39,793 bases of DNA from Deltaproteobacteria bacterium (GCA_016182965.1 JACPFM010000107.1:1-39793), one strand, 5' to 3'; positions 1 to 8,502 are shown, counted from the stretch's first letter. Made by a program: numbers and translations. The notes: generated by a model not told the origin, from the letters alone.

Positions 1-196
1 GCCACTTGCGAACCGTCTTCTCCTGCACGTGCAACGTGCGCGCGATCGCGGCGTTGCTCAGCCGGCGCGACGCCAGCAGCACGATCGAAGCACGCTCGAC
101 GAGCGCCGCCCCCGCACGGCGCGCACGAACAACCGCCTCCAGCTCGCGCCGGAGCGGTGCACGCAGCTTGAGGGGATGCGCCCACGGACCCTCCAC
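1..196 (-). CDS. IS630-type transposase, N-terminal part (cut by window edge)
   Basis: The minus strand is open from a GTG at 196 to the window edge. It encodes a helix-turn-helix segment containing ERASIVLLAS, LSNAAIARTLHV and QEKTVRKW. This is the pattern of the N-terminal HTH of IS630/Tc1-like transposases (HTH_23/HTH_29/HTH_32 families), which binds the terminal repeats of the element. An in-frame TAA at 229-227 limits the upstream extension. No ATG is present, so the GTG is the best visible start, without a clear ribosome-binding site. The DDE catalytic domain, if present, lies outside the window, so I cannot tell an intact element from a remnant. An HTH protein of another kind is possible but less likely, given the VERASIVLLAS-type lead-in typical of IS630 proteins. 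Confidence 0.6.
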   Translation of the reverse strand, partial: MEGPWAHPLKLRAPLRRELEAVVRARRAGAALVERASIVLLASRRLSNAAIARTLHVQEKTVRKW

Positions 197-739
197 TCCG
201 CCGGGCCCAGCACTCGACCGAACCGGTTAATTCCCGAGGGCCGGCGAATCCATGTCAGATCCCGGCACGAACTTCTGGCGGTGCGTACTAGTTCGCTAGA
301 TTCCGCAGCCACAGCAGCGCGCACGCGCCCGCGCTCGCGCACGCTGCCCTGCGGACGGCCGAGTTTTCGGCTTCCGCGCACTCCCCGCCTTTCCCGCGCA
401 CAGCGCGAGAAGCCTGCGAAGCAGCCTTACGACGCGACCAGCGTGACGCCCAGCACGCGACGGACGCGGCTGATCACCGCGATGGGGCATCTTGCGATCA
501 CGCGTGAGCGGCGCAGCGAGGCCATCACTGAGCCAGAGTGCGGGACCACGAGGCCATCAACCTGCCGGCTCGGGGACAGCCTGTCGTGTGTCGTGTTGGC
601 ACTCCTGCGACACTATCGGTCGGATCCGGGCCTGCAACGCGTCGCGTCGTCGAGCGCTGCTGCGACACTATGTTGCCCACGCAAAAACTGCCGATGCATC
701 GCGCTTGCGGCTGGCATGGAACGGCGTAGAGTCCGCCGC
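197..739. other. 543-bp region without a supported gene
   Basis: It separates the transposase fragment from the metalloprotease gene. Open frames here are arginine/serine-rich and look like chance high-GC frames. The protease frame stays open back to base 29, but nothing before 740 looks like a signal peptide or conserved domain. A 12-bp direct repeat, CTGCGACACTAT, occurs at 605-616 and 660-671, upstream of the protease start. The first copy also forms a GTGTCG/CGACAC inverted repeat with 588-593. These could be operator sites, but nothing identifies a regulator. I found no convincing transposon terminal repeat. Confidence 0.5.
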
Positions 740-3709
740 ATGGCAAACGGTTCAACTCGGCTCGCTGCCTCGATGTTCACACTGATCTTCTCGACCGTAG
801 GCCTGCAAGTGGCCAACGAAAGGTCTGCGTCTGCGGTGATCGTAAATAGTAATATCCCGGTCACTCCTGTAATACGGACCACCGTCAGTCTCGGGCCGGG
901 AACCCACACAATACGGACGAAGAACCTTACAGGGACGGTTCCAGATCCTGTTATGTACGTCTGGGGTGCCCGCTATTCCTCGTGGTGGTATATTGGCGAC
1001 GGCCATGTCGCCTGGAGCGATGACAGCACCGATTTGAACTCGGTGGTCACCTTCACTATTCCCCCAGAGGGCTTCCTGACCACGTACACCGTTATCGTGT
1101 ACGCATACTCAGAGCCCAGGGCCGGGCTCGCGGACATCGAAGTTGATGGAACAACGATCCTCACGCAAGCGCCCTTCGAGGGGCGACGCATGGTAGTGCC
1201 AACTGGCGACTTTCATTACGAGACCGCGATTGCCGCGGCTGAGTCGAGGTATACAGATACGTATATATATAGCTTCAGCACCGCCTACGGCGGCGAACTG
1301 ACTGCCTTCGATGACGACGGCGGCGTCGGGTTCAACTCGCGAATTGTTGGAGACCCGTACTTTAAGCCCGCAGGCATGGTTTTGGTTGGTGCCTACACCC
1401 AAGTGGGCCCGTGGCTGGGCAAGGTCAACTTGTACGCCAACGACTACAAGAGTGATTTCGACGGTGACGGTCTCGGGTCTAATCTTGAGGCTGAACTGGG
1501 CCTGTGCGACTCCACGGCAACCAGTCCAGCTTGTAACGCGCCTCAGTATTGTGCAGAACTGAATCAGCCCATCCCCGATCCTGAGCTTATTAAGCGCTGC
1601 TTGGTTGATCGGGATCGTGATGGGATCACAGACGGATGGGAGGTCTTCGGAGTTGAGAGCCCAATGGAGCCCGGCAACCCGCAGCATCTACCCGCATTTG
1701 GAGCCGATCCGGCACGCAAGGATGTGTTTGTCGAAGTCGACTACTCAAGCTTGGCTACGACGAAGTTGCAGCAGAGCGACGTTGAGTGGGCGGCCAACCG
1801 TGTCAATCCAACCGTTGACGTCTCGGCCGTAATGCATCATATCGGTAACGGTGCGCGATTGCACGTTGACACGGGCAACACTTGTCCGACTGCGCCGACC
1901 CTGTGCGGCGACTGGGGAGGCTCGTCCTCGGTGACGGGAACCAATTACGAAGTTCTGGCCGACACGGACATGGGACCTGCGCGACGTGGTCTCTTCAGAT
2001 ATGCTTATGCGTCGGAGGCCGCAACGGGCCAAGCCGTACTTAGCGGCGATCGTATGGTCTTCGGTCCACCGGATGCTGCCGGAATGAACGCCTTCGTTCA
2101 CGAGCTCGGCCATTCAATAGGTGCGGATCACCACGGGGACGACACGTGGGGTGCCGCGAATTGCAAACCCCACTACAACAGCATCATGAACTACGGTGGA
2201 AATTGGGATACGTATTCGACAGCGCCGAATCCGGAGGTGTTCGATCCGTCGCGAATGGTCGAGGACGGCACGTACGTCGGCTACGGGTTTACGCCCTCGC
2301 ACCTCGATCGAGTGGTGTCCGGGTATACTGACGTGTATTGGTGGCACTTCGGTTACGACCCTGCGACAAAGTCCGTTGACTGGAATCTCGACGCCAACGT
2401 GTCGACAGGTGTCCTTCGAGCATCGCCTGTCGTCAATCAAGCACATTTTGATTGCGGAGCGCACATTGGAAAGCAACAGGAGTTGGTAGCCTCGGCGGGC
2501 GTAACGGACGCTCGCGTTACCCGCGTTGGTGATCGCCTGTACGCCTTCTGGCTGGATATGGCCGGCAAGCTCTATTACGTCCATGGAACCGTGGCCGGAC
2601 CCGACGCTCATGGGTCCTGTACTCAGCCGAATGGTGACCTGCTTGGGGACCCGACGCAATGCATGCTGTGGTCGTCGCCGCTTTATCTGGCCGCGCCTTC
2701 AAGCCTCAACAAGTCGTTTTCAATCGCTGGTTGGGAGCAGGGCTCCGACAAGGGCGTGCTCGTGGCTTGGCGAGGACCGGCTGACAATTTGCGGACAACC
2801 TATGCCGCCGTCGACTCGGTTACCGGCGACTTGTTGTCGTCCGGCTGGACTGAGCACGGTGTCTTTGCGGCTAACCCGGAAGTGTCGGTAATGCACGTAA
2901 ACGATAGCGCTGGGATTCCGTATAAGTCTGTCGGTATGGTCGTCGCGAGTGGCGGTGTGTACGTGTCGTCGATCACGGCGACGCCGAAGACCGGCACAGG
3001 TTGGTCTGCATTTGAGCCACTTCTCGATAATGGTGGATTGAGCCTGGAGGCGTCGACTCTGCGACCGGCGATCGTTCCGTGGCCGGATCCCAATTCCTCA
3101 GCCGGCGCCTTCTCGGGCGCATGCGGGATCTTCCCTGATTCGTCCGCACGAGTGCGGCTGCGCTGCCTCGACCGTGCAACGAATCGGTGGCAACTCGTAA
3201 CGAGCTGCTTCTTGGCAACCGACGGAGGTCTCTGCCTAGCAGGCACGTATGTGCGGGTCTCGGCCGCCCCTAATCTAGTGTTCCATCAGCCGCGAAAGGC
3301 GGATGGTTCACCTATTTCGGAGAACACTGGTGTTTTCTGGGCGGTCTTGCCGATTGCAGGTGAAGAAGGCGCCAAGGTGTTCCGGACGCTCCAGAAGAGC
3401 TCGAGCGTTGATCCGGCATCAGGCAGCATTGCCTTCCGACCGTTGGATGGGGTCCCGACCGGTCCGCTCGGCGCGAACATGTTCCTGTACGAGGACCGTG
3501 AGTTGTCCGCCATGAAGGGGGTCTTTGGTTCGAGTGATCACGGGACCGAGAAGCTGTGGTTTGCTCCATTTGCGGACGGGACCTACGGTGCACAGCTTGC
3601 GTCGGGAAATGACTTCGCCTTGTTCGAACGACGCATCTGCGTTGGCTTGCGAGCGCGCTTTGGTGATGCGCCCTCGAAGTGCGGCAACCCATTCCCGAAC
3701 ACATTGTGA
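740..3709 (+). CDS. Secreted metzincin-like zinc metalloprotease
   Basis: A 989-residue protein. ATG 740 is chosen because it gives a signal peptide (MANGSTRLAASMFTLIFST..., cleavage near SASA). The zinc site HELGHSIGADHH starts at residue 454 and fits HExxHxxGxxH, with H454, H458 and H464 as zinc ligands and E455 as catalytic base. SIMNYG about 30 residues later fits the Met-turn of metzincins. Before the protease domain come a beta-rich segment and two Asp-rich, possibly calcium-binding stretches (DFDGDGLGSN and DRDRDGITDGWE). The roughly 450-residue C-terminal half is Gly/Ser/Trp-rich and probably beta-structured; I cannot name its fold. The likely role is extracellular proteolysis. GC is lower than in most of the window. 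The next gene follows after 6 bp, so the protease probably heads a small operon. Confidence 0.8.
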   Translation: MANGSTRLAASMFTLIFSTVGLQVANERSASAVIVNSNIPVTPVIRTTVSLGPGTHTIRTKNLTGTVPDPVMYVWGARYSSWWYIGDGHVAWSDDSTDLNSVVTFTIPPEGFLTTYTVIVYAYSEPRAGLADIEVDGTTILTQAPFEGRRMVVPTGDFHYETAIAAAESRYTDTYIYSFSTAYGGELTAFDDDGGVGFNSRIVGDPYFKPAGMVLVGAYTQVGPWLGKVNLYANDYKSDFDGDGLGSNLEAELGLCDSTATSPACNAPQYCAELNQPIPDPELIKRCLVDRDRDGITDGWEVFGVESPMEPGNPQHLPAFGADPARKDVFVEVDYSSLATTKLQQSDVEWAANRVNPTVDVSAVMHHIGNGARLHVDTGNTCPTAPTLCGDWGGSSSVTGTNYEVLADTDMGPARRGLFRYAYASEAATGQAVLSGDRMVFGPPDAAGMNAFVHELGHSIGADHHGDDTWGAANCKPHYNSIMNYGGNWDTYSTAPNPEVFDPSRMVEDGTYVGYGFTPSHLDRVVSGYTDVYWWHFGYDPATKSVDWNLDANVSTGVLRASPVVNQAHFDCGAHIGKQQELVASAGVTDARVTRVGDRLYAFWLDMAGKLYYVHGTVAGPDAHGSCTQPNGDLLGDPTQCMLWSSPLYLAAPSSLNKSFSIAGWEQGSDKGVLVAWRGPADNLRTTYAAVDSVTGDLLSSGWTEHGVFAANPEVSVMHVNDSAGIPYKSVGMVVASGGVYVSSITATPKTGTGWSAFEPLLDNGGLSLEASTLRPAIVPWPDPNSSAGAFSGACGIFPDSSARVRLRCLDRATNRWQLVTSCFLATDGGLCLAGTYVRVSAAPNLVFHQPRKADGSPISENTGVFWAVLPIAGEEGAKVFRTLQKSSSVDPASGSIAFRPLDGVPTGPLGANMFLYEDRELSAMKGVFGSSDHGTEKLWFAPFADGTYGAQLASGNDFALFERRICVGLRARFGDAPSKCGNPFPNTL

Positions 3710-3715
3710 GGCAAC

Positions 3716-3997
3716 ATGCGTGCGTTGCTGTTCCTTGGCGCGATCCTCGTGACCTTTGGGCTGTCATGTTCACAGGAGAGCGACGAATCGCGTCGGATGG
3801 ACGCCTCAGGACTCTGGACGCCTGAGGCCGGTTCCGACGTCTGTCCTGCTGAGCAGCCGCCGGACTTGGCGCCCTGCAACCACCCGGGTGTTCTTTGTGT
3901 TGAGGACTGCGCCAGTGGCGCGATTGTGCCGTGGGGAGCGTACTGCGATCGGATGCGCTCTGTTTGGTCAACGTTTCGCCCTGGCTGCGATTACTAA
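3716..3997 (+). CDS. Small Cys-rich lipoprotein, function unknown
   Basis: A 93-residue protein starting 6 bp after the protease stop, with TGAGG just upstream of the ATG. The N-terminus (MRALLFLGAILVTFGLSC) is a signal peptide with an acceptable lipobox ending GLSC. The mature part is short, acidic at first and Cys-rich (DVCPAEQ, APCNHPG, LCVEDC, YCDRM, PGCDY), suggesting a small disulfide-stabilised exported protein. I recognise no family. Position suggests co-expression with the protease; a role as inhibitor, chaperone or anchor would be speculation. It shares the lower GC of the protease gene. Confidence 0.6.
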   Translation: MRALLFLGAILVTFGLSCSQESDESRRMDASGLWTPEAGSDVCPAEQPPDLAPCNHPGVLCVEDCASGAIVPWGAYCDRMRSVWSTFRPGCDY

Positions 3998-4012
3998 GGA
4001 GAGGTGCCTTCG

Positions 4013-4477
4013 ATGAATGCGACACAATTTGCCGTTAGACTCCTTGCTGTGATTCCGGTAGTCATCGTGGCCTGTGGTCGGCCCTCCGAGTCCGAGGTGG
4101 CGCTTGATCGGGCGACTGCATCGGTTACAGCTGCGCCTGCTGACCATTCAAAGGCTGCGAGTGGACTTGCCGCGAGCCCCAAGTCAAGGACCGCCCTGGC
4201 ATGCAAGGGTGCGGTGCCGGCGAGACCTGGAACGGAATTGCCCTCCCAATTGACCGGGACTGGACGCTTGCAACCGGGGTTGAAGCGTGCCGGCAAGGAC
4301 CGCTTGAGTACTGGTCCTACCGCCGCGCACGTCTTTCAGAAGCCGACGCCCGCCGAAGTGGCCGCCTCAGCGGACTATGTGGCGAAGCTGAAAGAAGTCC
4401 GCGCGGCTGGCGGCACGGAGCAGGACATTCAGGCGAAGCTCGTCGCACTGAAGACGCGCCTGCTGCCTCTCCGATGA
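4013..4477 (+). CDS. Predicted lipoprotein, function unknown
   Basis: A 154-residue protein whose ATG lies 15 bp after the previous stop, with AAGGAGAG about 10 bp upstream. A GTG three codons earlier is possible but would lie too close to this Shine-Dalgarno sequence. MNATQFAVRLLAVIPVVIVAC is a lipoprotein signal with lipobox IVAC. The middle is low-complexity (Ala/Ser/Pro). The C-terminal 45 residues (TPAEVAASADYVAKLKEV... to ...LVALKTRLL) look like a helical hairpin of conserved type. Third gene of the protease cluster. Family not recognised. The central region has little conserved character, so an internal frameshift cannot be excluded. Confidence 0.55.
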   Translation: MNATQFAVRLLAVIPVVIVACGRPSESEVALDRATASVTAAPADHSKAASGLAASPKSRTALACKGAVPARPGTELPSQLTGTGRLQPGLKRAGKDRLSTGPTAAHVFQKPTPAEVAASADYVAKLKEVRAAGGTEQDIQAKLVALKTRLLPLR

Positions 4478-4710
4478 TGGATCTGGATCGAGCGGCGTAC
4501 CACGATCTCAACGTACTGTACCGCTCCGCGCTCGACACGCTCGCCAAGCGCCGAGCCGCCCCTGCTGCAGCTGGAGGGCCTCCAAACCGCCGCGCTACGC
4601 CGAGGTCTCGCGAGACGCAGCGCAGCTCTTTATCGTCTATCGTCGACGACCATTCCTTCGGGCCAGAGGCGCACGTGATCGCCAGGCTCAAGGGCCCACC
4701 CGATCGCTAG
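4474..4710 (+). CDS. Doubtful small ORF coupled to the preceding gene
   Basis: A 78-residue frame whose ATG overlaps the stop of the lipoprotein gene in an ATGA arrangement, a common sign of translational coupling. Only the first 25 residues (MMDLDRAAYHDLNVLYRSAL...) look protein-like; the rest is Pro/Arg-rich and looks out of frame. It may be a genuine small gene, or the shifted remains of a longer C-terminus of the upstream gene. No signal peptide or known motif. Confidence 0.25.
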   Translation: MMDLDRAAYHDLNVLYRSALDTLAKRRAAPAAAGGPPNRRATPRSRETQRSSLSSIVDDHSFGPEAHVIARLKGPPDR

Positions 4711-4855
4711 CGTCATCGGGCTGACCGCCGCCGGCTGACAGGCACGACGGCCATCTGCTCGATCCGACGATCAACCTCACACTCCTTAGCAGGGTCTGGC
4801 CGTCGACGCCACGACCTACCTCATCGCACCGCACGCACGACGTAACATCGGACGC

Positions 4856-5026
4856 ATGAAGTTCGAGCACCAGGAGCTGCCGGATCTCGAGCTCCTGAAG
4901 ATCGAGGCGTCGGAGCCGGGGCTCGCAGCGCAGATGGACCGTGGCGCTGCGAGCAAAGCCGCTGTCGCGGAACCACCTGATCTCGCTCGACATCGGGTGG
5001 CCGGCAGGGGCCCGCTGCTGCGCTGA
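4856..5026 (+). CDS. Small acidic ORF, hypothetical
   Basis: A 56-codon ATG frame beginning MKFEHQELPDLELLKIEASE. The first half has plausible composition and an amphipathic-helix pattern; the second half is less convincing. There is no good ribosome-binding site and no recognised domain. It lies in a degenerate stretch between the protease cluster and the lipoprotein operon and may be the remains of a longer gene. Confidence 0.25.
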   Translation: MKFEHQELPDLELLKIEASEPGLAAQMDRGAASKAAVAEPPDLARHRVAGRGPLLR

Positions 5027-5165
5027 TCACGTTCCGCAGCCGGCGTCGCCGCACGAGGATCGCCATGGTCCTCACTGAATTTGGGTGACGCCGCTCCCGC
5101 CGAAGCCGCGGAGATCCTCGGCACTCCCGGGTGTGCACGCGGCGACGTGAGCTGCGCGGTTGCGA

Positions 5166-5420
5166 GTGACGAGGCGGCCGCAGATACCGGTCGTCGGCGA
5201 GCGGTTGTTGTGCGATCGCTGCCGCCTCGCCCACGCCAAGGTCACAGCCGTCGACCCGTCGAACGACGACAACAAATACGAGTGGGAGGACCGCGCGTTC
5301 GGATACGTGCTCGTCAAGGCCCGCCGTAAGTGTCAGGACTTCGGGCGGCCGCGCTGGCTCACCGCCGGCAACCTGTGGAAACGGAAGTGTGGGACGTGCT
5401 TCCGGGACGGGGCGTCGTGA
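5166..5420 (+). CDS. Small zinc-ribbon-like protein, hypothetical
   Basis: An 84-residue frame; GTG 5166 is preferred over TTG 5160 but neither has a strong ribosome-binding site. It has two CxxC pairs (LLCDRC near residue 15 and RKCGTCF near the C-terminus) plus one further Cys, the spacing expected of a small zinc-ribbon. The centre (DPSNDDNKYEWEDRAFGYVLVKAR) reads like real coding sequence rather than a high-GC shadow. Function unknown; such proteins are frequent on mobile elements and in phages, but nothing nearby shows that here. No partner gene is visible. Confidence 0.4.
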   Translation: MTRRPQIPVVGERLLCDRCRLAHAKVTAVDPSNDDNKYEWEDRAFGYVLVKARRKCQDFGRPRWLTAGNLWKRKCGTCFRDGAS

Positions 5421-5555
5421 GGCCGACGATCGCGGAATCGCTGGCCGGCCGCGCTGATCGGCGACAGCCCAGCGGTCCCGGTGGAGGTCGTCGGCCTGCG
5501 AAAGTCGGGCTAGCGGGCCCTTCGTCAACCGCCCGCCATGCGGCCGGTACTCGAT

Positions 5556-6764
5556 TCACTTAGGCCGATCAGTCACCGGCACTGTCGTGCCCTCGGCGCT
5601 CCACTGCCAGTTGTCGAGGAGGATCGCGGACTGGAGCAGCCAGTCGCTCGTGTTCCAGATCATGAACGAGATCTCGATCTCCTCGCCTGGCACCACGCTG
5701 GCGCGGGTCTGCAGCCACGACGTCGCGCCGTGCTGGTCGTCACCGGAGCCGTCGTCGTAGCCGGTGCCCTTCAGCTCGGCGCGCCCCATCGGGCAGGCGT
5801 ACTTGATGCCGCCGGTCGACGACGTTCCCGGGGTGCAGACCTGGAAGAAGTCGCTGTTGACGTTGATCGGGTTGCCCTTGGTGTCGAACGAGATGTTGCC
5901 GCCCCACTTCGCGTCGAGCGGCGCCTTCGACTTGAGGATTGCCACGTAGGTGTCGTTGTACGGGCTGCACGAGTACTCGATGTACTCGGACGTGTAGAAG
6001 TCGAAGTCGAAGGTGAACGACTTCGCGTTCGTCGGCACGCGCACCGTGAGCTTGAGCACCACCGAGTCGTTCGCCGTCTTGTTGAGGGGCGCGGGACACC
6101 CGGCGGTGTTGCGCGGCCAGCCGGGCGGCGGCGTGGTCTTGTTCGGCGTGTTGCTGGTCAGCAGGATGTTGAGCGGCTTCATGTACCCCGTCTGCCCCGG
6201 CGTGCGCGCGCTGCCGGTCGAGAGGACCACCATGTTCTTGCCGCCGCGCGGCTTCACCGCGGTGCCCCACTGCTGCTGGAGCCCGAACTGCCGCGCCGCG
6301 GGCAGCTTGCTGTCGTCGGTCGTCGTCAGCTTCGCCGACACGACGCCCCAGGTCTTGTCCTTGCCCGTCGCCCCCGCCTTCGCGACGCGGCAGAGGCCGA
6401 GGCCGCGCGCGAAGTCCATCGCGTTCGTCGAGGTGAGCACGAGCGACTCGTCGCACTGCTCCTCGTCGTCGACCTTGCCGTTGCAGTCGTTGTCGACGCC
6501 GTCGCCCGGCACGTCGTAGGCGCCCGGGTTGATCAGCGGGTTGCCGTCGTGGCAGTCGTCGGCGAACAGGTAGCCGTCGCCGTCGTTGTCCTTGAAGGGA
6601 TCGAGCGTGCTCGGATCGACGTCGCCGAAGCCGCCGGGATCGCCGTCGAGGTTGAAGCCGCCGCCGTCGTCTCCGGCGGGGGTACCGCCTCCGTCTTTCG
6701 AGTTCGCCGCAGAGCAGCCGATCGACAGCACGAACAGCAACCAAGCCAACGAGCGAACGCGCAT
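5556..6764 (-). CDS. Lipoprotein with MopE-type metal-binding motif and anchor-L-like domain (paralog B)
   Basis: A 402-residue exported protein. ATG 6764 is chosen because GGAGG lies 7 bp upstream; the GTG one codon earlier would be too close. The signal ends in lipobox LSIGC. Residues about 60-100 carry the Asp/Asn/Gly-rich motif DNDGDGYLFADDC...GDGVDNDCNGKVDDEE, typical of the putative metal-binding motif first described in copper-binding MopE and common in Myxococcota. The remaining 280 residues resemble the choice-of-anchor L domain seen in large surface proteins, including FDFDFYTSEYIEYSC and ISFMIWNTSDW...SAILLDNWQW. It probably sits on the cell surface and binds calcium or copper. It is last in a three-gene operon, and its closest relative is the first gene of that operon, pointing to an old tandem duplication. 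Confidence 0.8.
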   Translation of the reverse strand: MRVRSLAWLLFVLSIGCSAANSKDGGGTPAGDDGGGFNLDGDPGGFGDVDPSTLDPFKDNDGDGYLFADDCHDGNPLINPGAYDVPGDGVDNDCNGKVDDEEQCDESLVLTSTNAMDFARGLGLCRVAKAGATGKDKTWGVVSAKLTTTDDSKLPAARQFGLQQQWGTAVKPRGGKNMVVLSTGSARTPGQTGYMKPLNILLTSNTPNKTTPPPGWPRNTAGCPAPLNKTANDSVVLKLTVRVPTNAKSFTFDFDFYTSEYIEYSCSPYNDTYVAILKSKAPLDAKWGGNISFDTKGNPINVNSDFFQVCTPGTSSTGGIKYACPMGRAELKGTGYDDGSGDDQHGATSWLQTRASVVPGEEIEISFMIWNTSDWLLQSAILLDNWQWSAEGTTVPVTDRPK

Positions 6765-6802
6765 CACACCGCCTCCGTCAGGATGCGGCAGTGTAGCGCG
6801 GT

Positions 6803-7255
6803 TCAGGGCCTGCGCCGCGGTTGTCTCACCTTGGCGAGCAGCTCGTCGATGCGGACGCCCTCGATGGTCAGACCCTCGAGCTTCGCGTCTTCGATCACGG
6901 CGCCCGAGAGATCCACGTTGCGCAGGCGGGCCCCCGCGAGATTCGCGTCGTCGATGACCGCGCTGGAAAGATCCACGTTGGTCAGAGTGGCGCCGCGGAG
7001 ATCGGCGTCGTCGATCGTCGCGCCGCTCATCGCCACGTTGTGGAGGCGGGCGGTGGAGAGATCGGCGTCGTCGATGGTGACCGACTTCATGGTCACGTCG
7101 TGGAACGTGGCGCGCGACAGATCGACGTCGTCGAAGCGCGATCCGCGCAGCGTCTCGCCCTCGTGCACGAGAGCGCCAGTCTCCTTCGACGGCGCCGCGG
7201 CGCCCCTCTTCGGAGCGCGCTTCTTCGCGACGGCCTTCTTGCGTGCGGTGGCCAT
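6803..7255 (-). CDS. Pentapeptide-repeat protein with basic N-terminal tail
   Basis: A 150-residue cytoplasmic protein (no signal peptide). Its ATG shares one base with the TGA of the upstream lipoprotein gene (TGATG), indicating translational coupling. The first 20 residues are very basic (TARKKAVAKKRAPKRG), like a nucleic-acid-binding tail. From about residue 45 it consists of A(D/N)Lxx-type pentapeptide repeats (DLSRATF, DADLSTARL, DADLRGATL, NVDLSSAVI, DANLAGARL, NVDLSGAVI), predicting a right-handed quadrilateral beta-helix. Relatives such as Qnr and MfpA mimic DNA and act on gyrase, but most family members have no known function. The last residues are again basic (RQPRRRP). A cytoplasmic protein between two exported paralogs is unexpected. 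Confidence 0.8.
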   Translation of the reverse strand: MATARKKAVAKKRAPKRGAAAPSKETGALVHEGETLRGSRFDDVDLSRATFHDVTMKSVTIDDADLSTARLHNVAMSGATIDDADLRGATLTNVDLSSAVIDDANLAGARLRNVDLSGAVIEDAKLEGLTIEGVRIDELLAKVRQPRRRP

Positions 7256-8502
7256 CACTTCGGACGGTCGGTGACCGGACCGGTCGTCGGCTTGGCGTCC
7301 CAGCGCCAGTTGTCGAGCAGGACCGTCGAATCGAGGATGTTGTCGCCGGTGTCCCAGATCATGAACTGCAGCGTGATCTCCTCGCCGGGGATGACGGGCG
7401 CCTTCGTCTCGAGCCAGGACGTCGCGCCGTTCTGCTTCGGATCGCTGTCCCAGAAGCCGGTGCCCTCGAGCTCGCTCGTGCCCTTCGGGCAGGAGAAGTA
7501 CTTCGTCTTGCCGATCGGCCCGTGCGTTCCCGGAGTGCACGCCTCGAAGAAGCCGGAGTTCACGTTGACCGGGCTGCCCTTGCTGTCGAACGAGATGTTC
7601 TTCGCGTACTTCGGGTCGAGCGGCTTCTTGCTGTCGAGGATGGCGACGAACGTGTCGTTGTAGCTCGAGCAGACGAACTTCGAGTACTCCGAGGAGTAGA
7701 AGTTGAAATCGAACTGGAAGCTGTTCGCGTTCGTGGGGACGCGGATCTTCAGCTTCAGGTTGACGCTGTCGTTGGCCGTCCTGATGAACGGCTCGGGGCA
7801 GCCGGCGGCGTTCTTCGGGTGGCCGGCGGGAGGCGTCACCTTGTTGCCAAAGTTCTGGAAAGACGGCGAGCGCGGCCCGATGAACTCGGGGTAATCGGGC
7901 GTGCGCGCGGTGCCGCTCGACAGCACGACCATGTTCTTGCCCGCGCGGGGCGCGAGGGGGCCGAACTTCTTGAGGATGCCGTGCTGTACGTTCTGACCGG
8001 CGAGCAGCGGCGAGCCGTCGGCGCGGACCAGCTGCGCGCTGATGACGCCCCAGGTCCTCTCCTTGCCGACGGCGCCGGCCTTGGCCTGGCGACAGAGTCC
8101 GAGCGCGCGCGCGAAGTCGAGCGGGTTGGTCGACTTGTAGTGGTTCAAGTCGGTGACCGTGTCGCAGCTGTCGGGCTCGTCGACGGTGCCGTCGCAGTTG
8201 TTGTCGACGGTGTCGCCGGGGACCTCGTACGCGCCCGGGTTGACCTCTTTGTTGCCGTCGTTGCAGTCGTCTTTGAACAGGTAGCCGTCGCCGTCGTTGT
8301 CGGCCTCGGGATCGATCGGCGTCACGTCGGAGTTGACCTCGAGCTCCCACGCGTCGCCGGCGGAGGGATCGAAGCCGCCGCCGTCGGGGTCGACCCCGGT
8401 CTCGCTCGGATCGGGCCCGTTGCCCGGTGACTTGTCGGCGCCGGCGGAGCAGGCGGTGGCGAAAGCGAGCGCGACGATGAGCGGTGCGGCCAGGGACTTC
8501 AC
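7255..8502 (-). CDS. Lipoprotein with MopE-type metal-binding motif and anchor-L-like domain (paralog A)
   Basis: A 415-residue exported protein. GTG 8502 is chosen because GGAGG lies 6 bp upstream and the product then begins with a clean lipoprotein signal (MVKSLAAPLIVALAFATAC). The frame is open another 65 codons upstream, but that part is Arg-rich and unlike a protein N-terminus. It has the same plan as its paralog at 5556-6764: an acidic linker, a MopE-type motif (DNDGDGYLFKDDCNDGN...VDNNCDGTVDE), then an anchor-L-like domain (FDFNFYSSEYSKFVC, LQFMIWDTGDNILDSTVLLDNW). Both end in VTDRPK. First gene of the operon; its stop overlaps the start of the pentapeptide-repeat gene. Probably surface-anchored and metal-binding; substrate unknown. 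Confidence 0.8.
   Translation of the reverse strand: MKSLAAPLIVALAFATACSAGADKSPGNGPDPSETGVDPDGGGFDPSAGDAWELEVNSDVTPIDPEADNDGDGYLFKDDCNDGNKEVNPGAYEVPGDTVDNNCDGTVDEPDSCDTVTDLNHYKSTNPLDFARALGLCRQAKAGAVGKERTWGVISAQLVRADGSPLLAGQNVQHGILKKFGPLAPRAGKNMVVLSSGTARTPDYPEFIGPRSPSFQNFGNKVTPPAGHPKNAAGCPEPFIRTANDSVNLKLKIRVPTNANSFQFDFNFYSSEYSKFVCSSYNDTFVAILDSKKPLDPKYAKNISFDSKGSPVNVNSGFFEACTPGTHGPIGKTKYFSCPKGTSELEGTGFWDSDPKQNGATSWLETKAPVIPGEEITLQFMIWDTGDNILDSTVLLDNWRWDAKPTTGPVTDRPK

Noticed and set aside
596..608. Possible sigma-54 promoter (TTGGCAC...TGCGA)
   Set aside because: GG and GC are separated by 7 bases instead of the required 10.
29..739. Open frame continuing 237 codons upstream of the metalloprotease start
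   Set aside because: Arg/Ser/Thr-rich, no domain and no signal peptide; MANGSTRL... at 740 gives a normal secretion signal, so the upstream part is taken as chance.
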